Source: Omphalotus guepiniiformis
Lineage: Eukaryota > Basidiomycota > Agaricomycetes > Agaricales > Omphalotaceae
Direction: 5' to 3'
DNA: 64,000 nucleotides
NCBI GenBank assembly: GCA_028554645.1
Contig: JAQOOI010000006.1
Coordinates: 123,876 to 187,875 of the forward strand
Positions 49,007 through 59,420 of this stretch are shown here, piece by piece. The notes beneath the pieces were generated by a model. The model searched no databases. It was not told the origin of the DNA and was given only the letters and a program-made list of their open reading frames with translations. Position numbers and translations under genes: made by a program. Every line of letters begins with the position of its first letter. Position 1 is the first letter of the stretch.

Positions 49007-52000
49007 TCCGCAGCCCAGATGCCTCGACACGAAATTTGGGTTGCGTTGGCCACGATCGTGTCATCTCCGAGGTTACTCTCAACGCGTCCGCTCTTTTACA
49101 CCACTCTGATTCGCTTGTATTACCACTTTGTATCAATCGGAGCTCCTCGGGCCTCAAGGGCCTCGTTAGGGAGCCCGAAAATGAGTCTACTTCATTTTTG
49201 AAATTTTCTACGTTACTTGATTCTGGTTCTTCTCATAGTTTCCTCGATTCAAAATTTGTTCATGATTATTTTCTTCCGGTAACTCCGGTTCCTCCGGTTC
49301 GACTACGCCTTCTTGATGGTTCAACCGCTTCTTCATTAATTGAAGAGCTAGTTACTTTACCAGTTCAATTTCCTTCCGGGGAGACCTTGTCTCTTGACTT
49401 TTTTGTCACTTCTTTGGATTCGTCTTGTAAAGCTGTTTTAGGATACAACTTTCTCACCCGCTACAACCCGTTGGTTGACTGGGTCACAGGAGTTATTTCA
49501 TTCCGAAACACTGACCAAACAGTTCCATCTCCCATTCCGCAGGCTGCATCTTCAACTCCGGTTGAGGTCGCGTCCATCGACGCATCTCCGACACCTACCT
49601 CTCGTCCTCGGAAGGCGAACTTTCCCTTTGAACCCATCTACTCATATCCAACCGTCACGCAAATGGGAGCAAGAATTTCGGACCCGTCGGATCCGGATAT
49701 TGCTTTTATTGGTGCTGCAGCATTCATACGGGCTTGCAAGGAAGCTGGACAAGATCCCATTGTGATCTACGGACGTCCGGTTACCTCCGTTACTGGTAAC
49801 GCAGCATCTATCCATCCACCTGTTGATCTCTCCGGAATTCCGGAAGAGTATCACGATTTTGCTGACGATTTTGATGAAGGTCTTTCAGAAGTCTTACCAC
49901 CGTACCGCCCTTACGACCTTAAAATCAACTTAGAGGACGGTGCTGAACCTCCTCTCGGACGTGTTTACCCACTGTCCGCGAAGGAACTAGAGGCCCTTAG
50001 GGCTTTCTTGGACAAGCATCTCGCCAACGGATTCATTACGACCTCTTCATCTAAACACGGAGCGCCGGTATTGTTTGTTCCTAAAAAGAATGGCTCACTC
50101 CGTCTCTGTGTAGATTTCCGTGGCTTGAACAAGATTACCCGCAAGGACCGGTATCCTTTACCATTAATTTCCGACCTCCTCGACGCTCCTAAAAAGGCGA
50201 AAATCTATACCAAGCTTGATCTTCGACATGCTTACCACTTGGTCCGGATCGCTGAAGGAGACGAATGGAAAACTGCTTTCCGCACCAGATACGGCTCTTA
50301 CGAATGGAAGGTCATTCCTGAGGGACTAACCAATGCTCCGGCGGCTTTTCAACGGTTTGTAAATGAAATATTTGCTGACTTACTAGACGTCTACGTTATT
50401 GTCTACCTTGACGACGTTCTAATCTATTCGGACAACCGAGCAGACCATCGAAAACATGTCCGCGAGGTTCTCCGACGCCTCCGGAAGCACGGCTTATTTT
50501 GCAATCCCAACAAATGTGTCTTCGACTCCGAAACTGTTGAATACCTCGGTTACATTCTGTCACCGGACGGTCTTCGGATGTCCGAGGAGAAGGTTAAGGC
50601 CATCGTCGATTGGCCCCTTCCTCGACCCGGACGCATCAAAGACATTCAGTCCTTCCTTGGTTTCTGTAATTTCTATCGCCGTTTCATCTTCAACTATTCT
50701 GGTATCGTGGTTCCACTAACTCGTCTTACTCGCAAAGGTATTCCTTGGAAATGGTCCGAGGAGTGTCAACATTCTTTTGATTCACTTAAATCTGCTTTTC
50801 TTTCCGCTCCTGTTCTAACTCACTGGGAACCTGACCGACAGATAATCCTGGAAACGGACGCCTCGGACTACGCCATAGCGGCAATTCTTTCACTTCGTAT
50901 GGACAATGGAGAAATCCATCCAGTCGCATTTCTTTCTCGGACCCTTCATGCAGCGGAGCTCAACTACGACACGCACGATAAAGAGCTCCTCGCCATTTTC
51001 GAATCTTTCCAACACTGGCGACATTACTTGGAGGGCTCCGCGGAGCCGGTCGACGTGGTTACCGATCATAAGAACTTGGAGTACTTCAGTACTACCAAAG
51101 TCTTAACGCGCCGACAGGTTAGATGGAGCGAATACTTGTCCCACTTTAATATGGTAATCCGGTTCCGACCGGGGCGCCTCGGAGCAAAACCTGACGCTCT
51201 GACTCGACGTTGGGACGTCTACCCAAAAGAGGGAGATAGTACTTACGCTACGGTCAATCCACAGAATCTGAAACCGATTTTCACCCAAGAACAACTATCG
51301 ACTTCACTTCGAGCAACTTTCCTAGAAGGTCCGGTCCTTCGCGCTAGTATCATAATGGATCTCGACAAACTACACCAGTCGATCCGGGAATCTTTAGCTT
51401 CGGACTCGGAGTCCAAGGCAGGTATGTCACTTGCCAATGATGATGCTAACAAACGTTGGACTTTAGACAACTCCGGACAACTCCGGCTCGACGGTCGCAT
51501 CTATGTTCCAGACTCGGGTGACCTGCGGCTTCAGGTACTTCGATATTTCCATGACCACCCACTTTCAGGACACTTTGGGCAGAACCGGACACTCGAGGTC
51601 ATCCGAAGACAGTATACCTGGCCTCGGATCCGAGAGTTCGTCCGGTCCTACGTGCAATCCTGCACTGTTTGCGGTCGCAACAAGAGCCGTAGACACCGTC
51701 CTTATGGTCTTCTGCAACCTCTCCCAGTTCCGGAACGTCCTTGGGATTCCATATCCATGGACTTCATTGAACAACTTCCGAACTCTCATGGCTTTACAGC
51801 CATTCTAGTCGTGGTAGACAGGGCATCTAAGCAAGCCATTTTTATTCCTACTTTTGACACCATAACCTCCGAACAGCTAGCTCAACTTTTCGTCCTTCAT
51901 GTATTCTCCAAACACGGTGTTCCTCGGCATGTCACCTCCGACCGGGGCTCCGAGTTTGTCTCGCAGTTTTTTAGGGCTTTAGGTAAAGCGTTGCAGATGG

Positions 52001-52692
52001 AGCTTCATTACACCTCCGGTTATCATCCGGAGGCTGATGGACAAACTGAACGAGCTAACCAAACTCTGGAACAGTACATCCGAATTTATTGCTCTTACCA
52101 ACAGGATGACTGGGATCAACTCTTGGCCATTGCAGAGTTTGCCTACAATAACGCTCCGAACAGCTCCACTGGCATTTCACCCTTCTTTGCCAACAAAGGT
52201 TATCACCCAAACCTTTCAATACATCCGGAATACGACCTCGCATCCGACCGGGCTCGACAGTTTGTGGTCAACCTTGACGAGCTCCACACTTTTCTACGCA
52301 ATGAGATTACTCTTGCTCAGACTCGTTACAAGGAACAAGCTGACCGGCGGAGGTCCTCGGCTCCGGAATTCCCCATTGGCTCAGAAGTATATCTTAACGC
52401 TAAGCACATTCGTTCTACCCGTCCTACAGCTAAATTTTCCGAGAAATATCTAGGACCATTTAAAATTCTAGCTCGACCTAGTAACCTTGCCTATACACTA
52501 CAGCTTCCGGACTACCTCCGGTCCGTACATCCAGTATTCCATGTCTCTCAACTCGAACCAGCACCTCCCAACACCATTCCTACTCTTATGCCTGCGGCTG
52601 TTAGCCCTAACGGCCGCCTCCCAGCTTTTCATCCACATCCTCGCAGGACCTCCTCCGAGCGCCTCAAACTATTGGCGAGAAATGTTCTCTAG
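48997..52692 (+). CDS. pol: Pol polyprotein of gypsy element: protease, RT, RNase H, integrase
   Basis: It is open from the gag overlap to 52692, about 1,230 codons with no stop. Numbering from 49036: aspartic protease motif LLDSGSSHSFL at about 60-70; RT with NGSLRLCVDFRGLNKITRKD and VYLDDVLIY (catalytic YLDD at about 457-460); RNase H ETDASDYAIAAIL at about 603; integrase zinc finger HPLSGHFGQ...CTVCGRNK at about 840-885; integrase core DFIEQL, SDRGSEF and ADGQTERANQTLEQYI (D,D-35-E) at about 908, 968 and 1002; and a GPY/F-like tail. The product copies the element and integrates it. No chromodomain is visible at the C-terminus. Confidence 0.93.
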   Translation, partial: GKIVRSPDASTRNLGCVGHDRVISEVTLNASALLHHSDSLVLPLCINRSSSGLKGLVREPENESTSFLKFSTLLDSGSSHSFLDSKFVHDYFLPVTPVPPVRLRLLDGSTASSLIEELVTLPVQFPSGETLSLDFFVTSLDSSCKAVLGYNFLTRYNPLVDWVTGVISFRNTDQTVPSPIPQAASSTPVEVASIDASPTPTSRPRKANFPFEPIYSYPTVTQMGARISDPSDPDIAFIGAAAFIRACKEAGQDPIVIYGRPVTSVTGNAASIHPPVDLSGIPEEYHDFADDFDEGLSEVLPPYRPYDLKINLEDGAEPPLGRVYPLSAKELEALRAFLDKHLANGFITTSSSKHGAPVLFVPKKNGSLRLCVDFRGLNKITRKDRYPLPLISDLLDAPKKAKIYTKLDLRHAYHLVRIAEGDEWKTAFRTRYGSYEWKVIPEGLTNAPAAFQRFVNEIFADLLDVYVIVYLDDVLIYSDNRADHRKHVREVLRRLRKHGLFCNPNKCVFDSETVEYLGYILSPDGLRMSEEKVKAIVDWPLPRPGRIKDIQSFLGFCNFYRRFIFNYSGIVVPLTRLTRKGIPWKWSEECQHSFDSLKSAFLSAPVLTHWEPDRQIILETDASDYAIAAILSLRMDNGEIHPVAFLSRTLHAAELNYDTHDKELLAIFESFQHWRHYLEGSAEPVDVVTDHKNLEYFSTTKVLTRRQVRWSEYLSHFNMVIRFRPGRLGAKPDALTRRWDVYPKEGDSTYATVNPQNLKPIFTQEQLSTSLRATFLEGPVLRASIIMDLDKLHQSIRESLASDSESKAGMSLANDDANKRWTLDNSGQLRLDGRIYVPDSGDLRLQVLRYFHDHPLSGHFGQNRTLEVIRRQYTWPRIREFVRSYVQSCTVCGRNKSRRHRPYGLLQPLPVPERPWDSISMDFIEQLPNSHGFTAILVVVDRASKQAIFIPTFDTITSEQLAQLFVLHVFSKHGVPRHVTSDRGSEFVSQFFRALGKALQMELHYTSGYHPEADGQTERANQTLEQYIRIYCSYQQDDWDQLLAIAEFAYNNAPNSSTGISPFFANKGYHPNLSIHPEYDLASDRARQFVVNLDELHTFLRNEITLAQTRYKEQADRRRSSAPEFPIGSEVYLNAKHIRSTRPTAKFSEKYLGPFKILARPSNLAYTLQLPDYLRSVHPVFHVSQLEPAPPNTIPTLMPAAVSPNGRLPAFHPHPRRTSSERLKLLARNVL

Positions 52693-53082
52693 CATGTCCT
52701 CTTGAGGATGATATATGTCTCGTCCCTCCAAGTGCATCCCCTCCCAGGATGTGGGCCAAATAGTCAGGCGGGTCTGAGCAGGCCCTCCTCCTCTATTGCA
52801 CAGGCCACATCCTCCCATCCCCTGCACAGATGTGGCCAAAAATGATATAGTGGGCCCATAGGGTCTGCATGCACCTCTCAGAGAAAGGGCTTGGCCAAGC
52901 TTGCACTGTGTGTTGTTGCAGAACTCATTCTTTCTCTTAAGTGAGAGGCAAGCGCAGTGCCAGCAGTGCAACCGGCTAACCGGCTGGATATAGATCCGGG
53001 ACCGTGATGGCACAGCCACTTTATGCTTTCCGGCTTAAGATTAGGTTCAGTTAGAAATTAGTTAGGAGTTGAGTGCTGGGTA

Positions 53083-53260
53083 GGCTTGCGCAGCAAGCCC
53101 TAGTTAGGGGTAAGGGGATAGGTTAGGTTAGGTTAGGTTAGGGGGTCAGGATAGGTCAAGGGATCAGGGATATATAAAAGAAAACACTGATAGGTTAGGT
53201 TAGGTTAGGTTAGGGGGTGAGGATAGGTCAAGGGATCAGGGATATATAAAAGAAAACACT
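53083..53260 (+). repeat. Hairpin / TTAGG-repeat / TATA module, 72-bp unit in tandem
   Basis: A GGCTTGC-GCA-GCAAGCC hairpin at 53083-53099 is followed by two adjacent, almost identical 72-bp units (53117-53188 and 53189-53260). Each consists of four TTAGG repeats, GGATAGGTCAAGGGATCAGG and TATATAAAAGAAAACACT. The same elements in the same order occur on the minus strand at 10395-10493. The downstream AT-rich sequence to about 53.4 kb could be the rest of an LTR. Confidence 0.8.
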
Positions 53261-53514
53261 CCAATTAGGAGTCAGCTTGTATCAAAGATCAAACCTCTGT
53301 ACTGCAACATTGTCAAGCTTTATTCATATATCTCTTCTATAGGGTCAATCTATTAAACACCTTCCAGTGGAATACACTGAAACCACTATGCTACATTTGT
53401 ATTAAATCTTTATTGTACTGATACACCTTGCAAGAAAATATATTAGGTTGTAATTATTTGAGTACCTGTATGTAAGACTATCATATTTAATTAAAGAAAT
53501 ATCTCTGCATTGAG

Positions 53515-53863
53515 AAATGCTTCATTTGGGAGGTATTTGTACACACATAACAATGGAGTGCTCATACTTATTATTCAACAACTACAATTTGTGGTCCTAC
53601 TTCATTTAAAAGGTATTTGTTTCTGTGTAGCAACGGGGTGCTGGTACTGCTTATATAACTACCACAATTTGTGGTACTACTACATTTGGAAGGTGTTTGG
53701 CTTTGTGTCGCAACGGGGTGCTGGTACTTCTTATATAACTACCACAATTTGTGGTACTACTATATTTGGAATGTGTTTGTCTTTGTGTCGCAACGGGATG
53801 CTGGTACTGCTTATATAACTACCACAATTTGTGGTACTACTACATTTGGAAGGTATTTGTAGG
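53515..53863 (+). repeat. 80-bp minisatellite, about four units
   Basis: The core CAACGGGGTGCTGGTACT starts at 53631, 53711 and 53791, with a diverged copy at 53551, so the period is exactly 80 bp. Each unit contains ACCACAATTTGTGGT, a 15-bp near-perfect palindrome. The open frames across it are a by-product of the repeat. It abuts the broken tannase-like gene. Confidence 0.9.
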
Positions 53864-53879
53864 GTTAGGGGTTACGCAC

Positions 53880-55514
53880 AGACCATTGTCTTTCTAGTTG
53901 ATGCCACTGGCAGATGGCTGACGTGGTGCCCCCGCAATGAGCGGGTTCCTCTTTACCTCATTCTTCCATCTCCTTCAGAGCAGATTCCCATAGAATGGCA
54001 ATACATCAACGTCAACGCTCAGGATCATGTATCAGGTCTAGAGAACCACCCCGACCTCGCACACAAAATTCCACAAGACGTGGTATATCAGAACCCAAAC
54101 ATCAACCTCCTCACATGTTCCTTTCCCGGCGTAGTAGAAGATTACGCCTACCGCTCGTACGTTCACTCCTTTCTCTCCTCCACCAAACAACATCCAACCA
54201 ACCACCTCCCCACAGAATCCACACCGGCATCCTCCTCGGAAAACACCTAACCCAAAAATTCTACAACAAACCCCACACCAAATCCTACTTCCTAGGCTGC
54301 TCAACCGGCGGTCGTCAAGGTCTAAAATCCATCCAAAACTTCCCTTCCGATTTCGACGGTGTTGTAGCAGGTGCACCAGCAGCTTCACTAAACAACCTCC
54401 TCTCCTGGTCCGGTCATTTCCTTCAACTCACTGGTAGTACGCAAACCGACGAACGGTTCATCCGTCCGGAGCAATAGACTGAGGTTGTACATCGTGATAT
54501 CCTGGAACAATGCGATGAGCTTGATGGAGTGCGTGATGGGATTTTGGAGGATCCGGGTATGTGTGATTATGTGCCGGAGAGGTTGATTTGTAGGAAGGGA
54601 CAGGAGAAGAAGAAGGGGTGTTTAACGGGGACACAGGCGGAGGTTGTTAGGAGTGTTTTTGCTCCGCTTTTTGGAGTAAATGGGGAGATGTTGTTTCCGA
54701 GGCAACAACCTGGGAGTGAAGATCAACGAACGGTCGATATGCTATATAACGGGAAGCTATTCCCGTACACAGCTGTGAGTACCTAGACTCATTCATATTC
54801 TAAATCTCTTTCCTATTAACTGCCCTATACAGGACTGGTTCCGCTAGGAAGTATACAACGACCCAACATACCCCCTAACCAACCTAACCCTCACCGATTA
54901 CTCTCTTTCCTCCCACCTCGACCCATTCAACATCTCAACCTGGAAAGGCGACCTAACATCATTCCGCTCCCTTGGAGGAAAGCTCCTCGTGTATCACGGT
55001 CAGGCAGATGGTATAATACCACCTACAAACTCCGAGAGGTATTATACGCACGTCGCAAGGACGATGGAGATGCATCCGGAGGATATGGATGAGTTTTATA
55101 GGTTTTTTAGGATAAGTGGGATGGGACATTGTTCGAGGGGTGTTGGAGCTTGGGAAATTGGGCAGACGTTAGCTGGGATTGGAGGGCCAGGGGGCTTGGT
55201 ATGAACGAGGAACCGGTCTAAGAGGAGGTTGATAATGAAGGTGAGGGAGAAGAGAAGCGGGAGCGAGAAAGAGAACGAGAAAGGGAACCGATTGAGAGGC
55301 GAGTCCTGAAAGGAATGTGTTAGTGGCGATGGTGAGGTGGGTTGAGGAGGGGGTTGCGCCGGATCTTATTGAAGGGAGGAAGTATGAGGGTGATGAGAAG
55401 GATGAGAACAACCCTGCCCCGGCACTCGTCAGGAGGCATTGTCGTTTTCCGTTTAGGAATCGATATGTTGGTGTGGGTGATGCGTCGTTACCGGAGAATT
55501 GGAAGTGTGTATGA
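53880..55514 (+). pseudogene. Broken tannase/feruloyl-esterase-family gene
   Basis: Recognisable exons at about 53880-54156, 54216-54774, 54833-55198 and 55313-55514 carry family motifs in order: VVEDYAYRSIHTGILLGK, FLGCSTGGRQGLKSIQNFP (nucleophile Ser in CSTGG), FDGVVAGAPA, QCDELDGVRDGILEDP, VYHGQADGIIPP (Asp) and GMGHCSRG (His, Cys), then a C-terminal MVRWVEEGVAPD. The Cys-Ser/Asp/His-Cys set is that of fungal tannases and feruloyl esterases, secreted enzymes that split plant phenolic esters. The gene is dead: TAG replaces an expected Trp at 54476-54478, a second TAG occurs after DWFR at about 54847, and the signal peptide and N-terminal ~150 residues are missing, replaced by the minisatellite. 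The last exon joins poorly in frame. Confidence 0.88.
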
Positions 55515-55889
55515 ATGATATAAATGTACTGATTTTCTTGTAGCTTTGTTTCACCCATTTGCAAGGGAGTCGTGTATTATTACATTCAATTCCATGTCGT
55601 GCTCACACACGAGTTTGACTACACACATATAGTAGATGCGAAATTCGAGCCAGTATCCTTCTAAGGAATGCCAAATGAATAAAATCTGATTGGGTGGCAA
55701 GGATTTAATATACACGAATTCAAAATTGCGTGAAACAGACAGAGAGATCGAGACGAAAGTCGACGCGACAGCAAAACTATAATCTAAAAAAGACAAGAAT
55801 GTAACTCTACTGAGTCGCGTTGCAACGAATACACGAATACGAGACGAACCATAGATAGATGGCCACCCTCAACGGCCGAGGTGTAGGTA

Positions 55890-56911
55890 TCACAAAGCGC
55901 TCTGCTGCGGCCTATTCCTAACCTCATTCCCAGCAACAGCAGCAGGTAATTCCGTTACTCTTCCAACGACGCTATACTATTTCCTATACGCAAACCTACC
56001 ATTCAGTACAAGTAGAACCGACAACGAAAGGAAAGAAGGATAACGCACAAGAAAAACTCATGCCAATCATCCAAAGCCTTCCTATCCTTCTCATCAAGCT
56101 GACTATAATCCGGTATAGCATGTTCAGCTTTGCGACTACTCATTCCAAGTCCCTTCGCCTTTGCCTTGAATATGCTGTATGATTTTCCTGGACCGTACAC
56201 GTCTTTTTTGTGTGTTACGTCGAATACTGTGCCTAATAGAGATGGGTGAATGAGAATAGGGTCGAAGTGGGGTTACGATTTTTTTCTACCTTTGATAGAC
56301 ACATATATCGGCTTGAAAGGATCAGACGCATGGTAAACTTGAAGCTCTTCTAACGTGTATGGGTCATTCTTTGGAGGTGAAAGATCCGTCCTTGCGCTGG
56401 CTGCATAATTGTCTTTGTCGTATCCTCCTTGCTTGCGTCTCCTTGTGAAGTCGATGAAGTCGAAGCAGCAGTCGTCGCCGTGGTCGCCAGAAATCTTGTG
56501 CATCGTATGCTACCCAGGTTCCAGTTTCCCTAGCTGCACGTTTGGAAATGAAGCGTTCGCCTAAGGTATACCTTGTTCAATCTTTGTATTGTGTTTTGCG
56601 AGGTAGATGTTGAACGTTGAGGAACCGGTGAAGGTTGGAGGCGAAGGAGTCTGTGGAGTAGGTGGTGCGTTAGTGATGTGTATGTGAATGAGTGAGGGAG
56701 ACGATGAGGACGGCGTACTGGTATAGGGATGTGGGCGTATCACCGTGGACGAAGTATATTCCTGAGATGACTTGTAATTCCTACAACGCAATCATTCATT
56801 AGACATATCCTCACAAATAAAGAAAGAAAGGACATGAATAATGAACGAATAAAAAAGGGAATACAGGTACGTAGCTCACCTTCTAATCACCAGCCATAAG
56901 ATTAACAGCAT
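55890..56911 (-). CDS. MAPR-type cytochrome b5-like heme-binding protein
   Basis: Exons on the minus strand: 56880-56911 (MLLILWLVIR, a short membrane anchor), 56572-56780 (Ser/Thr/Pro-rich linker), one ending at 56290, about 56045-56232, and 55890-55976. The heme-binding fold is clear: YTLEELQVYHASDPFKPIYV then SIKG, TVFDVTHKKDVYGPGKSY, KGLGMSSRKAEHAIPDYS, LDDWHEFF, and YSVVGRV. MAPR proteins (Dap1/PGRMC type) sit in the ER membrane, bind heme and support cytochrome P450 and sterol synthesis. Two joins are uncertain: the entry to the third exon (start between about 56310 and 56503) and the last junction, where the best donor (GTGCGT) leads to a stop while a weaker GTTATC donor keeps YSVVGRV in frame. 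Confidence 0.8.
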
Positions 56912-58207
56912 TTCCTACATCCGCACCCTGTTCATCTCCGAAATCCTTATCTCCTTCCTCGCCTTCTTTCGAGTTTTATCCGCACTCGCTTCCTACCCCC
57001 GCCCCACCCTCGCAATCTCCTTGCAAAACGATGCCACTCTTGTCCTCAACGTCTTCATATAAATCCCTGTGATCAAATTCTTCCTCACTCGTTGACGCTC
57101 GCCTCGTAAGTTGCATCTGCCTTGGGAAGAAGAAGACGAAAGTAGAGAGGTTCAGAATTCAGCTAGAGGATGGGTGAGCAGGTGTTTCGGATTCTCATCA
57201 ATTACCGACGTCGTGAAGAAAATCTTCAACACATAATCGATAATCTTTCAATGCAATCCACTGAACGTTCGCAATATCGTTCGATTATACATCAGATGAC
57301 TTTTCAGAAAAATCGGGCGTCTATTTTCCAATATCTTCTTTGCTCTTCGCCATCGTCGTTCCTACCACCGCGTCTTGGCTTCTTGCTCTATCTACAATGC
57401 CTGAGGGAGAAAACTACGCTTTCTACCAACGCATCAACAAATCTCTTTCCTGTGCCTTACTAGCCTCTAGGTTCACCCGCCAACACCTCCTGTCCACCTT
57501 AGGCTCCTACCCCCTTTGGAGTTTCTTCCCGAGTGCCGATGCTAATCGACTCAGACGCGAGCTCACTCGTTCTTTTGCTTTCGCCTGACACACCTGGGCG
57601 GTCGAACATCTTGGAATGCAACAATACAAGAGCAGGGAAGGAAACTGGGAGGAAACAAATAGGCCGCGTCTAATTCAACGGGGGCTTAAATTGGCGGGCA
57701 TCTCGAGTCAGCTCTGTCTGTTGTGGATGGGGAAATAGGAGTGCAGAGGTTTCGAGAGAGATAGGAATGTTTCGTCGTCTTTCAAGACGAGGTTTATTCG
57801 ATGACGTGTCAGCCTTCGTGCGTTGAAACGAGCGATGTACGTCGTGTCTCTTTCTTTATATCTCCATCATACAGCTTTCCTGACTCGTTTTTCTTAGCAA
57901 TTCAATCGTCCAAATCCGTTACCAATCGACGGAATACTACGCGTTTCCATTGTGTTCTCGTTCTCGTTACGCGCTTGACGATGTGTTCAACGTCCGTCAG
58001 GTTGCGCAAATGTTGTAACAAGGTGAGTTATAATGTATACTCGAACCAAGTTCACTTTTGGGAGGATTACCCGCAGGAATTGGACTTTTTATTTTCTTGA
58101 GTGAAGGATAAGAAAGAGAGAGAGAGAAACGAGAAGGGACAGCAATACAACGACTTGGAACAAGGGCAGGAAGGCAGGAACAACGAATCCAGAAACAAGA
58201 GCCACTA
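56912..58207. other. Interval without a confident gene
   Basis: Two overlapping frames at 57170-57463 and 57340-57588 contain hydrophobic stretches but show no domain or clear splice pattern. The left part is probably the promoter of the MAPR gene and the right part the leader of the next gene. Confidence 0.45.
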
Positions 58208-59420
58208 ATGAATTCACTTCTAACCGACCCAACATCTCTCCAACCTTCATCTCTAGGCCCCGTAACCGTTATTCCTCACCCAGGTGGGTCCCCAGGATCC
58301 TCTGGTTCACGGAAGAGGAACAGGGAGAACGAGACGCCCAGTCAACGGATCAAGCGCGAAAAAGCAGCCGAAAGGCAGCGAAGGAAGAGAGAGCGGGATA
58401 GACTTGGTGTTACTGTTCAGCAGCAACAGGCCCAAGCTCAAGTACAGGCACAGGTACAGGCGCAGCAGCAGGTGGGGTACCATCATGTGCAGGGCGTCCA
58501 TCTACATCCTCAACAACAACCGCAGGTACAGCTATCCAACCGCGTATCATCAAGTGATTTTAATGCCTGATATGACCCATCCTCCTGGTTTAGGTTATTC
58601 CCATCATCCTATTGACCATGGACACGGACACGAACCACCGTTCCCGCAGGGTCAAGGCCACGGTGGTCAAACATTCGCTACGACACTTTTGCTGTCGTTT
58701 TCGTGCGCACCGCTGCTGAAGCAGCATCTGTTGAATACTCTTCAGATGACGAACGACGAGCTTGTTAGTCTTGAACCTATTATTGCTGATGCTTGGGATC
58801 AGTGGGATAGGCAGGTGAGTGTCGAGTACTTTTTGTGTATCGTGATATCGTAGCTGATACGTTGGGTTTTTAGAGAAGACATCACTACGAACAACAAGGA
58901 ACACCTTTACCTGCCCACTACGCCTCATTATCAGCTGGTCATCCCCACCCATCATTCGTTACCCACCCCAGCTTCAACAACATCTGCAACTACAGGTCCC
59001 ACCGCCAGCAATGCACCAGCACCAGATTCCGCATCGTCCTCAACAGCCTCTACGTCATCAACTAATAGTACTACCACCACAGGACCCACCGGGCCCAACA
59101 ACACCAATAATCCTTCCGCCTCTAATAACGCCAATTCGACAAACACAAATGCGGGTACAGGTGCTGGTGCTGGTGCAGCACCGACGATAGATACATCAGC
59201 GAATGAATTCCGAGCGAGGTTTCATAGGTCACTTGTTTTGCCTACACCTTTTCAGGCGCAGGCTGCGGCGGCGGCTGCTGCTGCTGCTGTTGGTACTGGC
59301 GCGAAAGCTGGTGGTGGGCCTGGAGGTGGAGGAGCTGGGGGAGGAGCGAGAGGAGGACATGAGGGGATTGATCCTCAGTTGACTGGGGCGGGGTCGGGGA
59401 CGCAGGGGACTGAGGGGTAG
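58208..59420 (+). CDS. Basic/Gln-rich hypothetical protein, exon structure unresolved
   Basis: Exon 1 (from 58208) encodes MNSLLTDPTSLQPSS, a basic segment RIKREKAAERQRRKRERDRL resembling a bZIP basic region, and a Gln/Ala/Val repeat. A second coding block (about 58592-58814) reads HPIDHGHGHEPPFPQ and LLNTLQMTNDELVSLEPIIA. A third, from about 58875, ends in a Thr/Ser/Asn-, Ala- and Gly-rich tail with stop at 59418. The blocks lie in different frames. The first join needs a 40-nt intron (GTGATT donor) and the second has no clean phase match with its strong GTGAGT donor. A DNA-binding role is possible from the basic region only. A frame-shifting indel is an alternative. Confidence 0.45.

Larger units (their letters stand above)
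46811..52692 (+). mobile_element. Ty3/gypsy LTR retrotransposon, apparently lacking its 3' LTR
   Basis: Order: a promoter-bearing leader or 5' LTR region (about 46.81-47.2 kb, TATA at 47063), gag, then pol with protease, reverse transcriptase, RNase H and integrase, all open. The protein order RT-RH-IN defines Ty3/gypsy. The exact 5' end is uncertain. The sequence after pol does not repeat the 5' region, so no 3' LTR is found before 53.4 kb. Pol ends soon after the integrase GPY/F-like module (KYLGPFKI... HPVFHVSQLEP) with no chromodomain seen. The 3' end is therefore probably truncated or replaced. Open frames suggest a recent insertion. Confidence 0.88.

Noticed and set aside
53117..53260. 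Internal telomeric sequence
   Set aside because: Only four perfect TTAGG units per 72-bp repeat, each tied to the same non-telomeric sequence and TATA box.
53510..53862. Protein-coding gene with repeats rich in Trp and Tyr
   Set aside because: The frames arise from an 80-bp unit, which is not a multiple of three, so the reading is a by-product of the minisatellite.
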